Origin: Virgisporangium ochraceum
Lineage (GTDB): Bacteria; Actinomycetota; Actinomycetes; Mycobacteriales; Micromonosporaceae
Length of the DNA: 64,000 nt
Direction of reading: 5' to 3'
Assembly: GCF_016863655.1 (NCBI RefSeq)
Contig: NZ_BOPH01000010.1
Location: 1-64,000, forward strand
The notes beneath the pieces were generated by a model. The model saw nothing but the letters and a program-made list of their open reading frames with translations, searched no databases and had not been told where the DNA came from. Shown here one piece after another: positions 43,120 through 51,105 of the stretch (position 1 is the stretch's first letter; every line of letters starts with the position of its first letter). Made by a program: the position numbers and the translations under genes.

Positions 43120-43995
43120 ATGCACCCCAACCAGTTGGACATCCCGCTCGCGACGGTGCGCACGCTGGTCACCGAGCAGTTTCCACAATGGACGGACCGG
43201 CCCATCCGACCGGTCGCCACGAGCGGCACGGTGAACGCCATCTTCCGCATCGGCCCCACGCTCGCGGCGCGGTTCCCGCTCGAACCGGGCGACCCCGACG
43301 CCGTCGCACGCGAGTTCGCCGCGGCCCGCGAACTCCTCGGCCGCACCCGGTTCCCGACACCCGAACCCGTCGCGATCGGCGCGCCCGGCCACGGCTACCC
43401 GCTGCCGTGGTCGGTGCAGACCTGGCTACCGGGCGTCCCGGCCACCGACGACGACCCCGCCGCGTCGGTCCCGTTCGCGCGCGACCTCGCCGAGTTCATC
43501 GGCGGCGTCCGCGCGATCGACCCGCGCGGCCGCACGTTCACCGGCACCGGCCGCGGCGGCACATTGCGGTCGCACGACGCATACGTGCTCTCGTGCATCG
43601 AGAAGAGCGAAACCCTATTGGACGCACGTGAGCTGCGCCGGCTGTGGTCGCGTTTCCGGGACCTCCCACCGACCCGTCTACCGGTCATGAACCACAGTGA
43701 CCTGATACCCGGCAACGTCCTCGTCGCCGACGGCCGCCTCGCCGGTGTGCTCGACGTCGGTGGGTTGAAGGCGGCCGACCCCGCGCTGGATCTCGTCGCC
43801 GCCTGGCACCTCCTCGATCCCGGGCCGCGCGCGGTCCTGCGGTCCGGGCTCGGCTGCGACGATCCCGAGTGGGAACGCGGGAAGGCGTGGGCGTTCCAGC
43901 AGGCGATCGGGCTCGTCTGGTACTACCTCGACAGCAACCCGACGATGAGCCGGATGGGCCGGCGCACCCTGGAGCGGATCCTCGCCGATGGTTAG
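43120..43995 (+). CDS. aminoglycoside phosphotransferase family protein
   Basis: 291 residues: nucleotide-binding N-lobe with TSGTVNAIFRIG, catalytic loop MNHSDLIPGNVLV (HxD intact) and VLDVGGLKAADPALD. Likely a small-molecule kinase of unknown substrate. ATG 43120 has a GGAAG site 4 bp upstream; ATG 43096 would extend the protein across the operator-like motif. Followed with 8-bp overlap by an EEP-domain membrane protein. Confidence 0.87.
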   Translation: MHPNQLDIPLATVRTLVTEQFPQWTDRPIRPVATSGTVNAIFRIGPTLAARFPLEPGDPDAVAREFAAARELLGRTRFPTPEPVAIGAPGHGYPLPWSVQTWLPGVPATDDDPAASVPFARDLAEFIGGVRAIDPRGRTFTGTGRGGTLRSHDAYVLSCIEKSETLLDARELRRLWSRFRDLPPTRLPVMNHSDLIPGNVLVADGRLAGVLDVGGLKAADPALDLVAAWHLLDPGPRAVLRSGLGCDDPEWERGKAWAFQQAIGLVWYYLDSNPTMSRMGRRTLERILADG

Positions 43996-44878
43996 GGCGT
44001 CCACGGCGGTGCTGGCGCTGTTTCTGTCGGTGCTGGTCGTGTTCCACCGGTTCGTTCCGCACGGCAGCCTCCTCGAGACAGTGTTGCTATGGCTCGTGCT
44101 GGCGGTGCCGGTGTGCGTCGAGGTCGCGCTGTTGGTCCGGTCGCGGCTGGCGTTGCTCTCGTCGCTGGTGTTCGCCGTGGTCTGGCTGGGTTCCTTCGGC
44201 GGCCTGTTCCTGCCGGCGTCCGACGACCGCGCGGACCTGACCGTGGTGCAGCACAACGTCAGCGACGTCAATCCCGATCCGGCGGGCACCGCTCGCGCTC
44301 TGGCGTCCTCCGGCCCCGACCTCATCGGGCTGGCCGAGGTAACCGTCTCCGACTACGAAGGCGCGCTGGCCGACCGGTACCCGCACCACACGGTGCAGGG
44401 CACAGTCGGGCTGTGGTCGCGGTTCCCGATCGTCGAGGCGCGGCACCTGGACATCAAGCCGGGCAACCTCGACGCCGACTGGAACCGCGGGCTGCGGGCC
44501 GTGGTGCGGACCCCGTCCGGCGACGTCGCCGTCTATGTCGCGCATCTGCCGTCGGTGCGGCTGTCGCCGACCGCGGGCTTCGACACGGCCCGCCGCGACG
44601 ACAGCGCCCGCAAACTCGGCGCCGCGCTACGTTCCGAACCGTTGCACCGGACCATCCTGATCGGCGACCTCAACTCCACAGTGGACGATCGCGGCCTGGA
44701 GCCGTTGTCTTCACAGCTGACCTGGGCGCCGCGCGGGGTCGCCCTGACGTGGCCGGCGCGTGCGCCGGTGGCCCGCATCGACCAGGTCATGGCCCGGGGA
44801 GCCGCGGTGGTTTCGGTGCGCGCGCTGCCCCGGACCGGCAGCGACCACCTGCCGCTCCTCGCCCGGGTTCGCCTATGA
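43988..44878 (+). CDS. membrane-anchored endonuclease/exonuclease/phosphatase family protein
   Basis: 296 residues. Two or three N-terminal membrane helices (about 5-75), then an EEP catalytic domain: VVQHNVSD, GLAEV (metal-binding Glu), LIGDLNS (Asp/Asn) and GSDHLPLLARV (Asp-His). The domain faces the outside and could cleave phosphodiesters or sphingomyelin-like lipids. ATG 43988 lies within the end of the phosphotransferase gene, implying a two-gene operon. Its 3' end overlaps the converging sigma gene by 6 bp. Confidence 0.85.
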   Translation: MVRASTAVLALFLSVLVVFHRFVPHGSLLETVLLWLVLAVPVCVEVALLVRSRLALLSSLVFAVVWLGSFGGLFLPASDDRADLTVVQHNVSDVNPDPAGTARALASSGPDLIGLAEVTVSDYEGALADRYPHHTVQGTVGLWSRFPIVEARHLDIKPGNLDADWNRGLRAVVRTPSGDVAVYVAHLPSVRLSPTAGFDTARRDDSARKLGAALRSEPLHRTILIGDLNSTVDDRGLEPLSSQLTWAPRGVALTWPARAPVARIDQVMARGAAVVSVRALPRTGSDHLPLLARVRL

Positions 44879-45754
44879 CAAGGGGTGCACCGAGCGATCG
44901 GTGACGGCGCGCAGCTTGTCGGGGTTGGCGACGTTGAGGATGCTGCGGATCCGGCCGTCGTCGTCGACGTCGAGGGTGAGGGTCCCGATGACCCGGCCGG
45001 CGCCGCTGATCACCACTCCCCACGCGCCGTTCAGCTCCAGCACCTCGGCGGTCATGTCGGTCGGGTCGACGCCCTCGTAGGGACGCTGGCTCACGCCGGC
45101 CATCCACGTGGCGACCTTCTGCGCGCCCGTCACCGGACGCATCGCCTGGCGCACCTTGCCGCCGCCGTCCGTCCACAGTGTCACGTCGGGGGCGAGCAGG
45201 TCCATCAACGTGTTGATGTCGCCGCCGGACGCCGCGGCGAAGAAGCGTTCGGTGACCTCGCGGTGCTGCGCCCGGCTGGCCGGGAACCGCGGCCGCCGCG
45301 CCTGCACGTGACCGCGGGCGCGGTGGCACGCCTGCCGCACGGCGTCGGGGGTGCGCTGCACCGCGTCGGCGATCTCGGCGTAGGAGAACCCGAACGCCTC
45401 CTTGAGGACGAACACCGCCCGCTCCAACGGGCTCAGGTTCTCCAGCACCATCAGCAGCGCCATCGAGACGTCGGCCGCGGTTTCCGCCGTGGGTTCGACC
45501 GTCGTCAGGATCGGCTCGGGTAGCCAGGGGCCGATGTACGTTTCGCGGCGGGCCTTGGCCGAGCGCAGCCGGTCCATGGCCAGGTTGGTGACTATCCGCA
45601 CCAGGTAGGCCTTCGGATCGGCGACCTGCGAGCGGTCGGCCGACGACCACCGCACCCAGGCGTCCTGCACGGCGTCCTCGGCGTCGGCCGCGGTGCCGAG
45701 GATCCGGTAGGCGACGGTGAACAGCAGGTTCCGGTGCTCGTCGAAATCCGTCAT
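44873..45754 (-). CDS. ECF41-type (SigJ-like) RNA polymerase sigma factor
   Basis: 293 residues. Sigma region 2 (FTVAYRILGTAADAEDAVQDAWVRW) and region 4 (LSPLERAVFVLKEAFGFSYAEIADAVQRTPDAVRQACHRAR) are followed by a SnoaL-like C-terminal domain with NPDKL, and the WLPEP linker motif of ECF41 is present. The C-terminal domain regulates activity in place of an anti-sigma factor. ATG 45754 overlaps the oxidoreductase stop (ATGA). ECF41 genes are typically co-encoded with oxidoreductases, as here. Confidence 0.92.
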   Translation of the reverse strand: MTDFDEHRNLLFTVAYRILGTAADAEDAVQDAWVRWSSADRSQVADPKAYLVRIVTNLAMDRLRSAKARRETYIGPWLPEPILTTVEPTAETAADVSMALLMVLENLSPLERAVFVLKEAFGFSYAEIADAVQRTPDAVRQACHRARGHVQARRPRFPASRAQHREVTERFFAAASGGDINTLMDLLAPDVTLWTDGGGKVRQAMRPVTGAQKVATWMAGVSQRPYEGVDPTDMTAEVLELNGAWGVVISGAGRVIGTLTLDVDDDGRIRSILNVANPDKLRAVTDRSVHPLS

Positions 45755-46929
45755 CGCGTGTACCGGCCGCCGCGCCGCCATCCCAGCATGCCGACCGCGG
45801 GCGACGTGAACAGCCGGCGGAACGACGGCCACGGCGACGAGCTCACGGTCTCCTTGTACCAGACCGCCCGTTTGCCGGTCAGGTACAGGCGTTTCGGTGA
45901 GTCGTCCGGGTGGGTGAACTGGACGACGGCGTCTTCGCGGCCCAGGCTCAGCGGCAGGTGCAGGTAGCCGAACCGGAACGGCTTCGGCGCGGCGCCGGCC
46001 AGCTCCCGCGCGATCGAGGCCGCCGCGTGCGCGCCGGTCGGCATGCCGCCCTGGCAGGTGCCGTGCATGGTCCCGTAGCCCTGACGCACCGCCGCCGCGT
46101 CCCCGACGGCATAGACCGACGGGTGCGACACCGACCGCAGTGCCGCGTCGGTGACGATGCGGCCGTGCGCGTCGACCCGCAGGCCGGCGGCCGCGGCGAG
46201 CGGTGACACGCGGACGCCGCCGGTCCAGAGCACGGCGTCGGCCTCCGTGGTGGCGCCGTCTGCGACCTCGACGCCGCCCGGCGTCACCTTCTCGATCTCG
46301 ACCCCGGCGCGGACCTGGACACCGAGCCGCGCCAGCGCGGCGTCCAGGTAGGACCTGGCCTTCGGGGTCAGCCGCGCTCCGGGCTCCTGCCGCCCGAGGA
46401 GCGTGACCCGCAGGTGGGGGTGCCGCTCGGCCAGCTCGGCGGCCGCCTCCACACCGGTGAGACCGCTGCCGCAGACGGCGACGGTGCGCAGGTCGGGGAG
46501 CGCGCGGGCAAGCGTTGCGGCGTCGTGGGCGCTGTCGAGCGTGTACGCGAGCTCACCGGCGCCGGGGACCGCACCGGTGTCGGCGGTCGCGCCGAGCGCG
46601 TAGACGAGCGTGTCGTACGGGAGCACGCGCTCGTCGTCCACCCGGATCTTCTTCGCGTGGACGTCGATGCCGGTGACCCAGCCCCGGACGAGGTCCACCC
46701 CGGTGCCGGCGAGCAGGGTGGGGATCCGGAGGTCGGCCAGCTCCTGCCCGGAGGCGATCTGGTGCAGCCGGAGCCGCTCGGTGAACCGGTCGCTGCCGTT
46801 GACGAGCGTGACGCGCACGTCCGAGCGCCGGCGGGTGCGTCCGGCGAGGCTCATGGCGGTTGCCATTCCGGCGTATCCGGCGCCGAGGATCACGATGCTG
46901 GTCATTGCCTGTGTCATTGCCTGTGTCAT
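45751..46929 (-). CDS. FAD-dependent NADH dehydrogenase-like oxidoreductase
   Basis: 392 residues of the NDH-2/pyridine-nucleotide-disulfide type: FAD motif IVILGAGYAGMATA, second Rossmann motif VAVCGSGLTGVEAAAELAE, FAD-binding YAVGDAAAV and a C-terminal membrane-anchor-like hydrophobic/aromatic end. Likely transfers electrons from NAD(P)H to quinone or another acceptor. The N-terminus contains tandem 12-bp repeats with three in-frame ATGs; ATG 46929 has GGAAGGA upstream and is preferred over ATG 46956, 46917 and 46905. Operon partner of the ECF41 sigma gene. Confidence 0.88.
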   Translation of the reverse strand: MTQAMTQAMTSIVILGAGYAGMATAMSLAGRTRRRSDVRVTLVNGSDRFTERLRLHQIASGQELADLRIPTLLAGTGVDLVRGWVTGIDVHAKKIRVDDERVLPYDTLVYALGATADTGAVPGAGELAYTLDSAHDAATLARALPDLRTVAVCGSGLTGVEAAAELAERHPHLRVTLLGRQEPGARLTPKARSYLDAALARLGVQVRAGVEIEKVTPGGVEVADGATTEADAVLWTGGVRVSPLAAAAGLRVDAHGRIVTDAALRSVSHPSVYAVGDAAAVRQGYGTMHGTCQGGMPTGAHAAASIARELAGAAPKPFRFGYLHLPLSLGREDAVVQFTHPDDSPKRLYLTGKRAVWYKETVSSSPWPSFRRLFTSPAVGMLGWRRGGRYTR

Positions 46930-46938
46930 AGCCTGCGT
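46903..46938 (-). repeat. 12-bp tandem repeat carrying the start codon
   Basis: Three copies of ATGACACAGGCN, encoding Met-Thr-Gln-Ala, begin the oxidoreductase gene (ATGs at 46929 and 46917, then 46905 joining the conserved sequence). Copy-number change would keep the frame while altering the distance between the ribosome-binding site and the selected ATG. Confidence 0.75.
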
Positions 46939-47004
46939 CCTTCCCGTGTCTGACATTCACGGGACCGGCGTCGGTTCGTGCGCTGTGAGCCGGGGTGGCG
47001 CAGG

Positions 47005-48198
47005 TCACACCGCAAGGAGCCGGGCGAGGCGGGTGAGCCCGTCGACCAGGAGTTCGTCGCTCAACGCGTATGACAGCCGCACGTAGCCGGGCGTCCCGAA
47101 CGCCTCGCCGGGCACCACCGCGACCCCGGCTTCGGCCAGGATCAGGTCGGCGAGTTCGGCGCTTGTGGCCGGCCGGTGTCCGCGGATCTCGCGTCCCAGT
47201 AGCGCCTTCACCGACGGGTAGGCGTAGAAGGCGCCGTGCGGCTCGGGGCAGACGACGCCGGGGATCTCGTTGAGCATCCGCACCATGGTCCGGCGGCGGC
47301 GGTCGAACACGGTCCGCATGGCGGCCACGTCGGTCAGGTCGCCGCGCAGGGCCGCGATCGCGGCGGCCTGGGCGATGTTGCACACGTTGGACGTGAGGTG
47401 CGACTGCAGGTTGGACGCCGCCTCGATGAAGTCGGCGGGCCCGATCGTCCAGCCGACCCGCCACCCGGTCATCGCGTACGACTTGGCGACACCGCTGACG
47501 ACCACCACCCGGTCGTCGAGCTCGGGCACCGCGGTGGCGATGCTGCGGAACGTCGCGTCGCCGTACACCAGGTGCTCGTAGATCTCGTCGGTGACCACCC
47601 ACAGCCCGTGTCCGGCGGCCCACCGTCCGATCGCCTCCACCTGCTCCGGTGGGTAGACCGCCCCGGTGGGGTTCGACGGCGAGACGAACAGGAGCGCCTT
47701 CGTCCGCGGCGTGCGGGCCGCTTCCAACCGGTCGACGCCGGCGAGGTACCCGGTGGTCTCGTCGGTCGTCACCGGTACCTGGACCCCGCCGGCGAGCCCG
47801 ATCGCCTCGGGATACGTGGTCCAGTAGGGCGCTGGCACGATGACCTCGTCGCCGGGGTCGAGCAACGTCGCGAACACCTGGTACACCGACTGCTTGCCCC
47901 CGTTGGTGACCAGCACCCGCGACGGATCGACCCGGTACCCCGAGTCGCGGACCGTCTTGTCCGCGATGGCCGCCCTCAGTGCAGGCAACCCACCGACCGG
48001 GCTGTACTTCTGCATCGGCAGCTCGCCGCAGGCCCGCCGCGCCGCCTCGACGATGTGCTCGGGCGTCGGAAAGTCCGGCTCCCCCGCCCCGAACGCCACC
48101 ACCGACCGTCCCGCGTCACGCATGGCCCGTGCCCTGGCATCGACGGCCAGCGTGGCAGACCCGGAGATGGCGGACACCCGACGCGAGATACGTGACAT
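47005..48198 (-). CDS. aspartate aminotransferase-like class I aminotransferase
   Basis: 397 residues: [58 protein letters not shown]-lysine in [16 protein letters not shown] and the C-terminal [12 protein letters not shown] carrying the substrate-carboxylate Arg. This is the Ib subgroup pattern of aspartate/aromatic aminotransferases. ATG 48198 is chosen by alignment of MSRISRRV; no clear ribosome-binding site. Monocistronic. Confidence 0.92.
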   Translation of the reverse strand: MSRISRRVSAISGSATLAVDARARAMRDAGRSVVAFGAGEPDFPTPEHIVEAARRACGELPMQKYSPVGGLPALRAAIADKTVRDSGYRVDPSRVLVTNGGKQSVYQVFATLLDPGDEVIVPAPYWTTYPEAIGLAGGVQVPVTTDETTGYLAGVDRLEAARTPRTKALLFVSPSNPTGAVYPPEQVEAIGRWAAGHGLWVVTDEIYEHLVYGDATFRSIATAVPELDDRVVVVSGVAKSYAMTGWRVGWTIGPADFIEAASNLQSHLTSNVCNIAQAAAIAALRGDLTDVAAMRTVFDRRRRTMVRMLNEIPGVVCPEPHGAFYAYPSVKALLGREIRGHRPATSAELADLILAEAGVAVVPGEAFGTPGYVRLSYALSDELLVDGLTRLARLLAV

Positions 48199-48688
48199 GC
48201 GGGTGATGGTCACACGCGGGGGCACGGGCCGTCGACGTTTCCGCCTCCACCGCGCGGCCCGGGCCCAATGTGGCGCCCGGGCCCGGGCCCGGGCCCGCGC
48301 CTGGGCCTGGGCCGCACCGGGACCGAGCCGGTTCGGGCCACTCGGGGCAGTTCCGGGCGGCCCAACCGGAGCACGACGAAGGTGCCTCCGCGCTCCTTCT
48401 CAACACCTCCCGCTGCGACGACCACCGCAACGGAGCGCGATCGTGCCGGCGACCGCGGATCGGCTGGTGATCGAAAGTGGTGCGACGTTTCTGCTGTTTC
48501 TTGCCACCGCAGACAGCGGAACGTCGCCACCACTTTCGATCTTGGCTGGCCCGTTGTCGGGGCCGCTCCCGTCGCCACCCCTGTTGATCATCTTCACTGG
48601 CGAGAAGGTGAAGTGACACTTCAGGTTTCCGCCAGCAGAGTCGATCATGAGGCTCGGCGGCCGGCGGAACCCTGATCCCGAAAGCTCC
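48199..48688. other. 490-bp intergenic region with repeats
   Basis: No gene seen. It contains a hexameric GCCCGG tandem run at 48275-48313 and the large inverted repeat at 48469-48541. Between the starts and stops of the flanking minus-strand genes, it separates the aminotransferase from the macro-domain gene. Confidence 0.6.
48469..48541. repeat. large inverted repeat, unrelated arm sequence
   Basis: Arms begin GATCGAAAGTGGT and continue GCGACGTT, with one extra G in the right arm (22 of 23 bp paired), around a 27-nt centre with an inner GCTGT/ACAGC dyad. Only GATC at the ends is shared with the other elements. It lies downstream of the macro-domain gene stop (48689) and could be its terminator. 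Confidence 0.75.
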
Positions 48689-49348
48689 TTAGCGGCGTGA
48701 GCCGGGTGGCGGGGTGATCCGTACGCGCTCCTCCTCCGGGCGGCTGTCGATGTCGCCGAGTTGCTCGCGGATCGTGGATCGCAGGTCGTCGTAATTACGG
48801 AAGTACGAGTCGTGGAAGAGGGTGTAGCCGGTCCACATCAGGTTGGCGCACACGCGGGGAGGGACGCGGCCGGTGGCGGCGCCCATGCCCACCAGGGCCA
48901 CCGAGCGGATGCTGCCCGGCCGCTTCTCGTTCTGCACGTGGATGGCCTGGAAGGCGGCCGCGCAGGCCAGGGCGACGTTGAGGGTTTCGCTGACGTCCTG
49001 CGCCACCTGGACCATCGTCGGTGTCGAGATGAGGAACTTCGGGTTGGTGGCACCCGACGGCACGCAGACCGCGCTGCCCACCGGCATCGAGCCGGCGAAC
49101 CGGTCACGGATCGCCCTCTGCACCTTGAGCTGGATGCCCGCGCCGAGGTGCCGCTTGACCACCGCGTCGACGCCGCCGTTCATCTGCCCCTTCGCGTTGG
49201 TGGGGCTGACCCACGCGTCGGCCTGCTGGTCGACGATCGAGCCCTTGTGGATCTCGACGTCGGGTGTGTCGGCGAACGCCGCCAGCCACGCCTCGACGAC
49301 CTTGGGGTTGATGTCACGCAGGACGACTTTCAGGTGATCGGTTGTCAT
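48689..49348 (-). CDS. macro-domain (ADP-ribose-binding) protein
   Basis: 219 residues. The core from about 28-180 reads VEIHKGSIVDQQADAWVSPTN, NAKGQMNGGVDAVVKRHLG (Asn51 and the Gly-Gly-Val-Asp loop), PVGSAVCVPSG, and VALVGMGAATGRVPP (phosphate-binding loop). This fits a macro domain able to bind ADP-ribose and possibly to remove it from protein or DNA. ATG 49348 has GGAG upstream. It is divergent from the UDG-ART fusion, with a shared palindrome between them, the layout of an ADP-ribosylation toxin with its eraser. Confidence 0.85.
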   Translation of the reverse strand: MTTDHLKVVLRDINPKVVEAWLAAFADTPDVEIHKGSIVDQQADAWVSPTNAKGQMNGGVDAVVKRHLGAGIQLKVQRAIRDRFAGSMPVGSAVCVPSGATNPKFLISTPTMVQVAQDVSETLNVALACAAAFQAIHVQNEKRPGSIRSVALVGMGAATGRVPPRVCANLMWTGYTLFHDSYFRNYDDLRSTIREQLGDIDSRPEEERVRITPPPGSRR

Positions 49349-49399
49349 GCTCACTCCAGTGTGGACGGTGGCGCTCCGACACCCAGGAACCTATCGGTC

Positions 49400-49427
49400 G
49401 GGTACGACATAAATTCGTGTCGTACCC
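49400..49427. promoter_or_regulatory. divergent-promoter operator of macro/UDG-ART pair
   Basis: GGGTACGACA (49400-49409) and TGTCGTACCC (49418-49427) form a perfect 10+10 inverted repeat around TAAATTCG. Candidate -10 elements lie on either side: TAGGTT (49393-49388, leftward) and TAACAT (49434-49439, rightward). One bound repressor could silence both genes. Confidence 0.7.
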
Positions 49428-49472
49428 CCGTCCTAACATCACCTCCGCAACCGCTACCTGGGGGAGACGACA

Positions 49473-51044
49473 ATGAGCGAGACAACACCAGATCCCACCG
49501 ATCCACTCGCGCTCGCCGAACTCTTCACCGGCGGTGGCGAGCCGTGGCTTCCGCTCCTGAAGCCCGTCATCGAGGCGCAGCCGGGCGCGCCGACGTTCAT
49601 CGGCGCCGGTCGCAGCCCGCGGGTGGTGCCCGTGCGGGAGCTGACGTTCCAGGCGCTCAAGCCGAACCCACCACACAAGTGGAAGGTCGTCGTCTTCGGG
49701 CAGAACCCCTACCCGCGGCCCGAGAGCGCCACCGGAATCGCCATGTTCGACAACACCTTCCACGACTGGGCCGACAGCCAGTTCGGCCGGGTGGTGTCGA
49801 TCCGCTGCATCATCAAGGCGGCGGCGATGTGGAAGTACGGCATCCCGAAGAAGACACCGATCGCCGACATCCGCGCGCTGCTGAAGAAGCAAGACGCCGT
49901 GCAGCCGCCGGAGTGGTTCCAGGCGATGCTCACGCAGGGCGTCCTGCTGCTCAACGCCGCGCTCACCGCGAGCAGCGACGGCGCGATGGCCACCGACCAG
50001 CACACCGCGTTCTGGCGACCGGTCGTCGAGCGGCTCGTCGAGGAGATTCTCAAAGCGAAATCAGACGCCGATGAGGCCGATCGCGGTGTCGTGTTCGCCT
50101 GGTGGGGCGCGCACGCCCGCACCCTGAAGAACGTCGTGCTCCGGCTGCAGCGGAAGTACCCGTCGGTCGAGGTCCGTCACATCGACCACCCGAACCCGGC
50201 CGCGCAGGGCGACATCTTCTGCGACGGCGACCACTTCGCCACGGTCAACATGGCGTTGCGGGCGTTGGGGCAGGACGAGATCGACTGGTTGCCCAGCAAG
50301 GGCTGGAACGCGACCGGCGGAGAGTCCGAGCGGATGGGTGCGTTCATCACGTCCACGATGGAGCTGCACAAGCTCTACCTCGAGCGGCTCGCCAGCGTCA
50401 AGGACGAGGGCCTCGTCCTGCCCGCGATCACCGGCGTGTTCGCCACCCCGCTGATGGACTTCCGTGCGGCCGTCGCACCGGTGTCGAAGCTGTTGGCTGG
50501 GCTCGACTGGCATGTGGAACAGTCACATCAGTTCGGCCTTGGACAGACGACCAGCGGCCTGTCGGCCGACGAGGTCGCCGCGCTGTACCTGTACACCTGC
50601 GAGTCGGCGTTCTACCGGCAGATCAACGCCACGCTCCGGCATCCCGACCGCAGTCGTGTCGTCCCCTACCTGCCGTACCTGCGGCTGCTGTTCTCGGCCG
50701 TGTCACGGCTGCCGGTGCGCACCGAACCGTTGTGGCGTGGGGTGTCGCTCGACCTGCGGGCGCAGTACCCGCTCGGGCACACCGTCACGTGGTGGGGTGT
50801 GTCGTCGTGCACGTCGAAGCTCGGTGTGGCGAAGGCGTTCATGGGTGGTCGCGGCAAGCGGACCCTGTTCGAGGTCATGCCGAAGCGGGCCGTGGGTATC
50901 CGTCGCTTCTCGGCGTTCACCGGCGAGGAGGAGTTCATCCTCACGCCGGGCACGCAGCTCACGGTCACCAACGTCAAGGCCGAAAGGGGCGGCCTGTGCA
51001 CGGTGAGCCTCACCGAGCTCGACGAACAGACCCAGGTCGCGTAG
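49473..51044 (+). CDS. UDG-like domain fused to arginine-type ADP-ribosyltransferase
   Basis: 523 residues. Residues about 68-275 match family-1 uracil-DNA glycosylase in order: VVVFGQNPYPRPESATGIA (motif A, catalytic Asp replaced by Asn78), GVLLLNAALTA, GVVFAWWGAHA, HIDHPNP (His239 kept; intercalating Leu lost, HPNPAA for HPSPLS), and HFATVNMALRALGQDEIDW. Residues about 330-515 form an R-S-E-type ADP-ribosyltransferase: LWRGVS (Arg422), WWGVSSCTS (444-448), TLFEVMPKRAVGIRRFSAF, GEEEFIL (EEE 485-487). ATG 49473 has GGGGGAG. No signal peptide. Likely an intracellular toxin or effector with a DNA- or inhibitor-sensing domain. Confidence 0.85.
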   Translation: MSETTPDPTDPLALAELFTGGGEPWLPLLKPVIEAQPGAPTFIGAGRSPRVVPVRELTFQALKPNPPHKWKVVVFGQNPYPRPESATGIAMFDNTFHDWADSQFGRVVSIRCIIKAAAMWKYGIPKKTPIADIRALLKKQDAVQPPEWFQAMLTQGVLLLNAALTASSDGAMATDQHTAFWRPVVERLVEEILKAKSDADEADRGVVFAWWGAHARTLKNVVLRLQRKYPSVEVRHIDHPNPAAQGDIFCDGDHFATVNMALRALGQDEIDWLPSKGWNATGGESERMGAFITSTMELHKLYLERLASVKDEGLVLPAITGVFATPLMDFRAAVAPVSKLLAGLDWHVEQSHQFGLGQTTSGLSADEVAALYLYTCESAFYRQINATLRHPDRSRVVPYLPYLRLLFSAVSRLPVRTEPLWRGVSLDLRAQYPLGHTVTWWGVSSCTSKLGVAKAFMGGRGKRTLFEVMPKRAVGIRRFSAFTGEEEFILTPGTQLTVTNVKAERGGLCTVSLTELDEQTQVA

Positions 51045-51105
51045 CCGGTCAGGGCTTGCGGCCGACCCGCAGTACCGGTCAGGGCTTGCGGCCGACGCCG
51101 CAGTA
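51045..51105. repeat. 30/31-bp tandem duplication at gene end
   Basis: CCGGTCAGGGCTTGCGGCCG plus ACCCGCAGTA at 51045-51074 is repeated with one added G at 51075-51105. The second copy includes the stop codon and last codons of the minus-strand methyltransferase gene. Confidence 0.9.

Noticed and set aside
40248..43631. 1127-codon plus-strand reading frame
   Set aside because: It runs antisense through the LLM-FAD fusion and HxlR genes, crosses an inverted repeat, and shows no recognisable domain.
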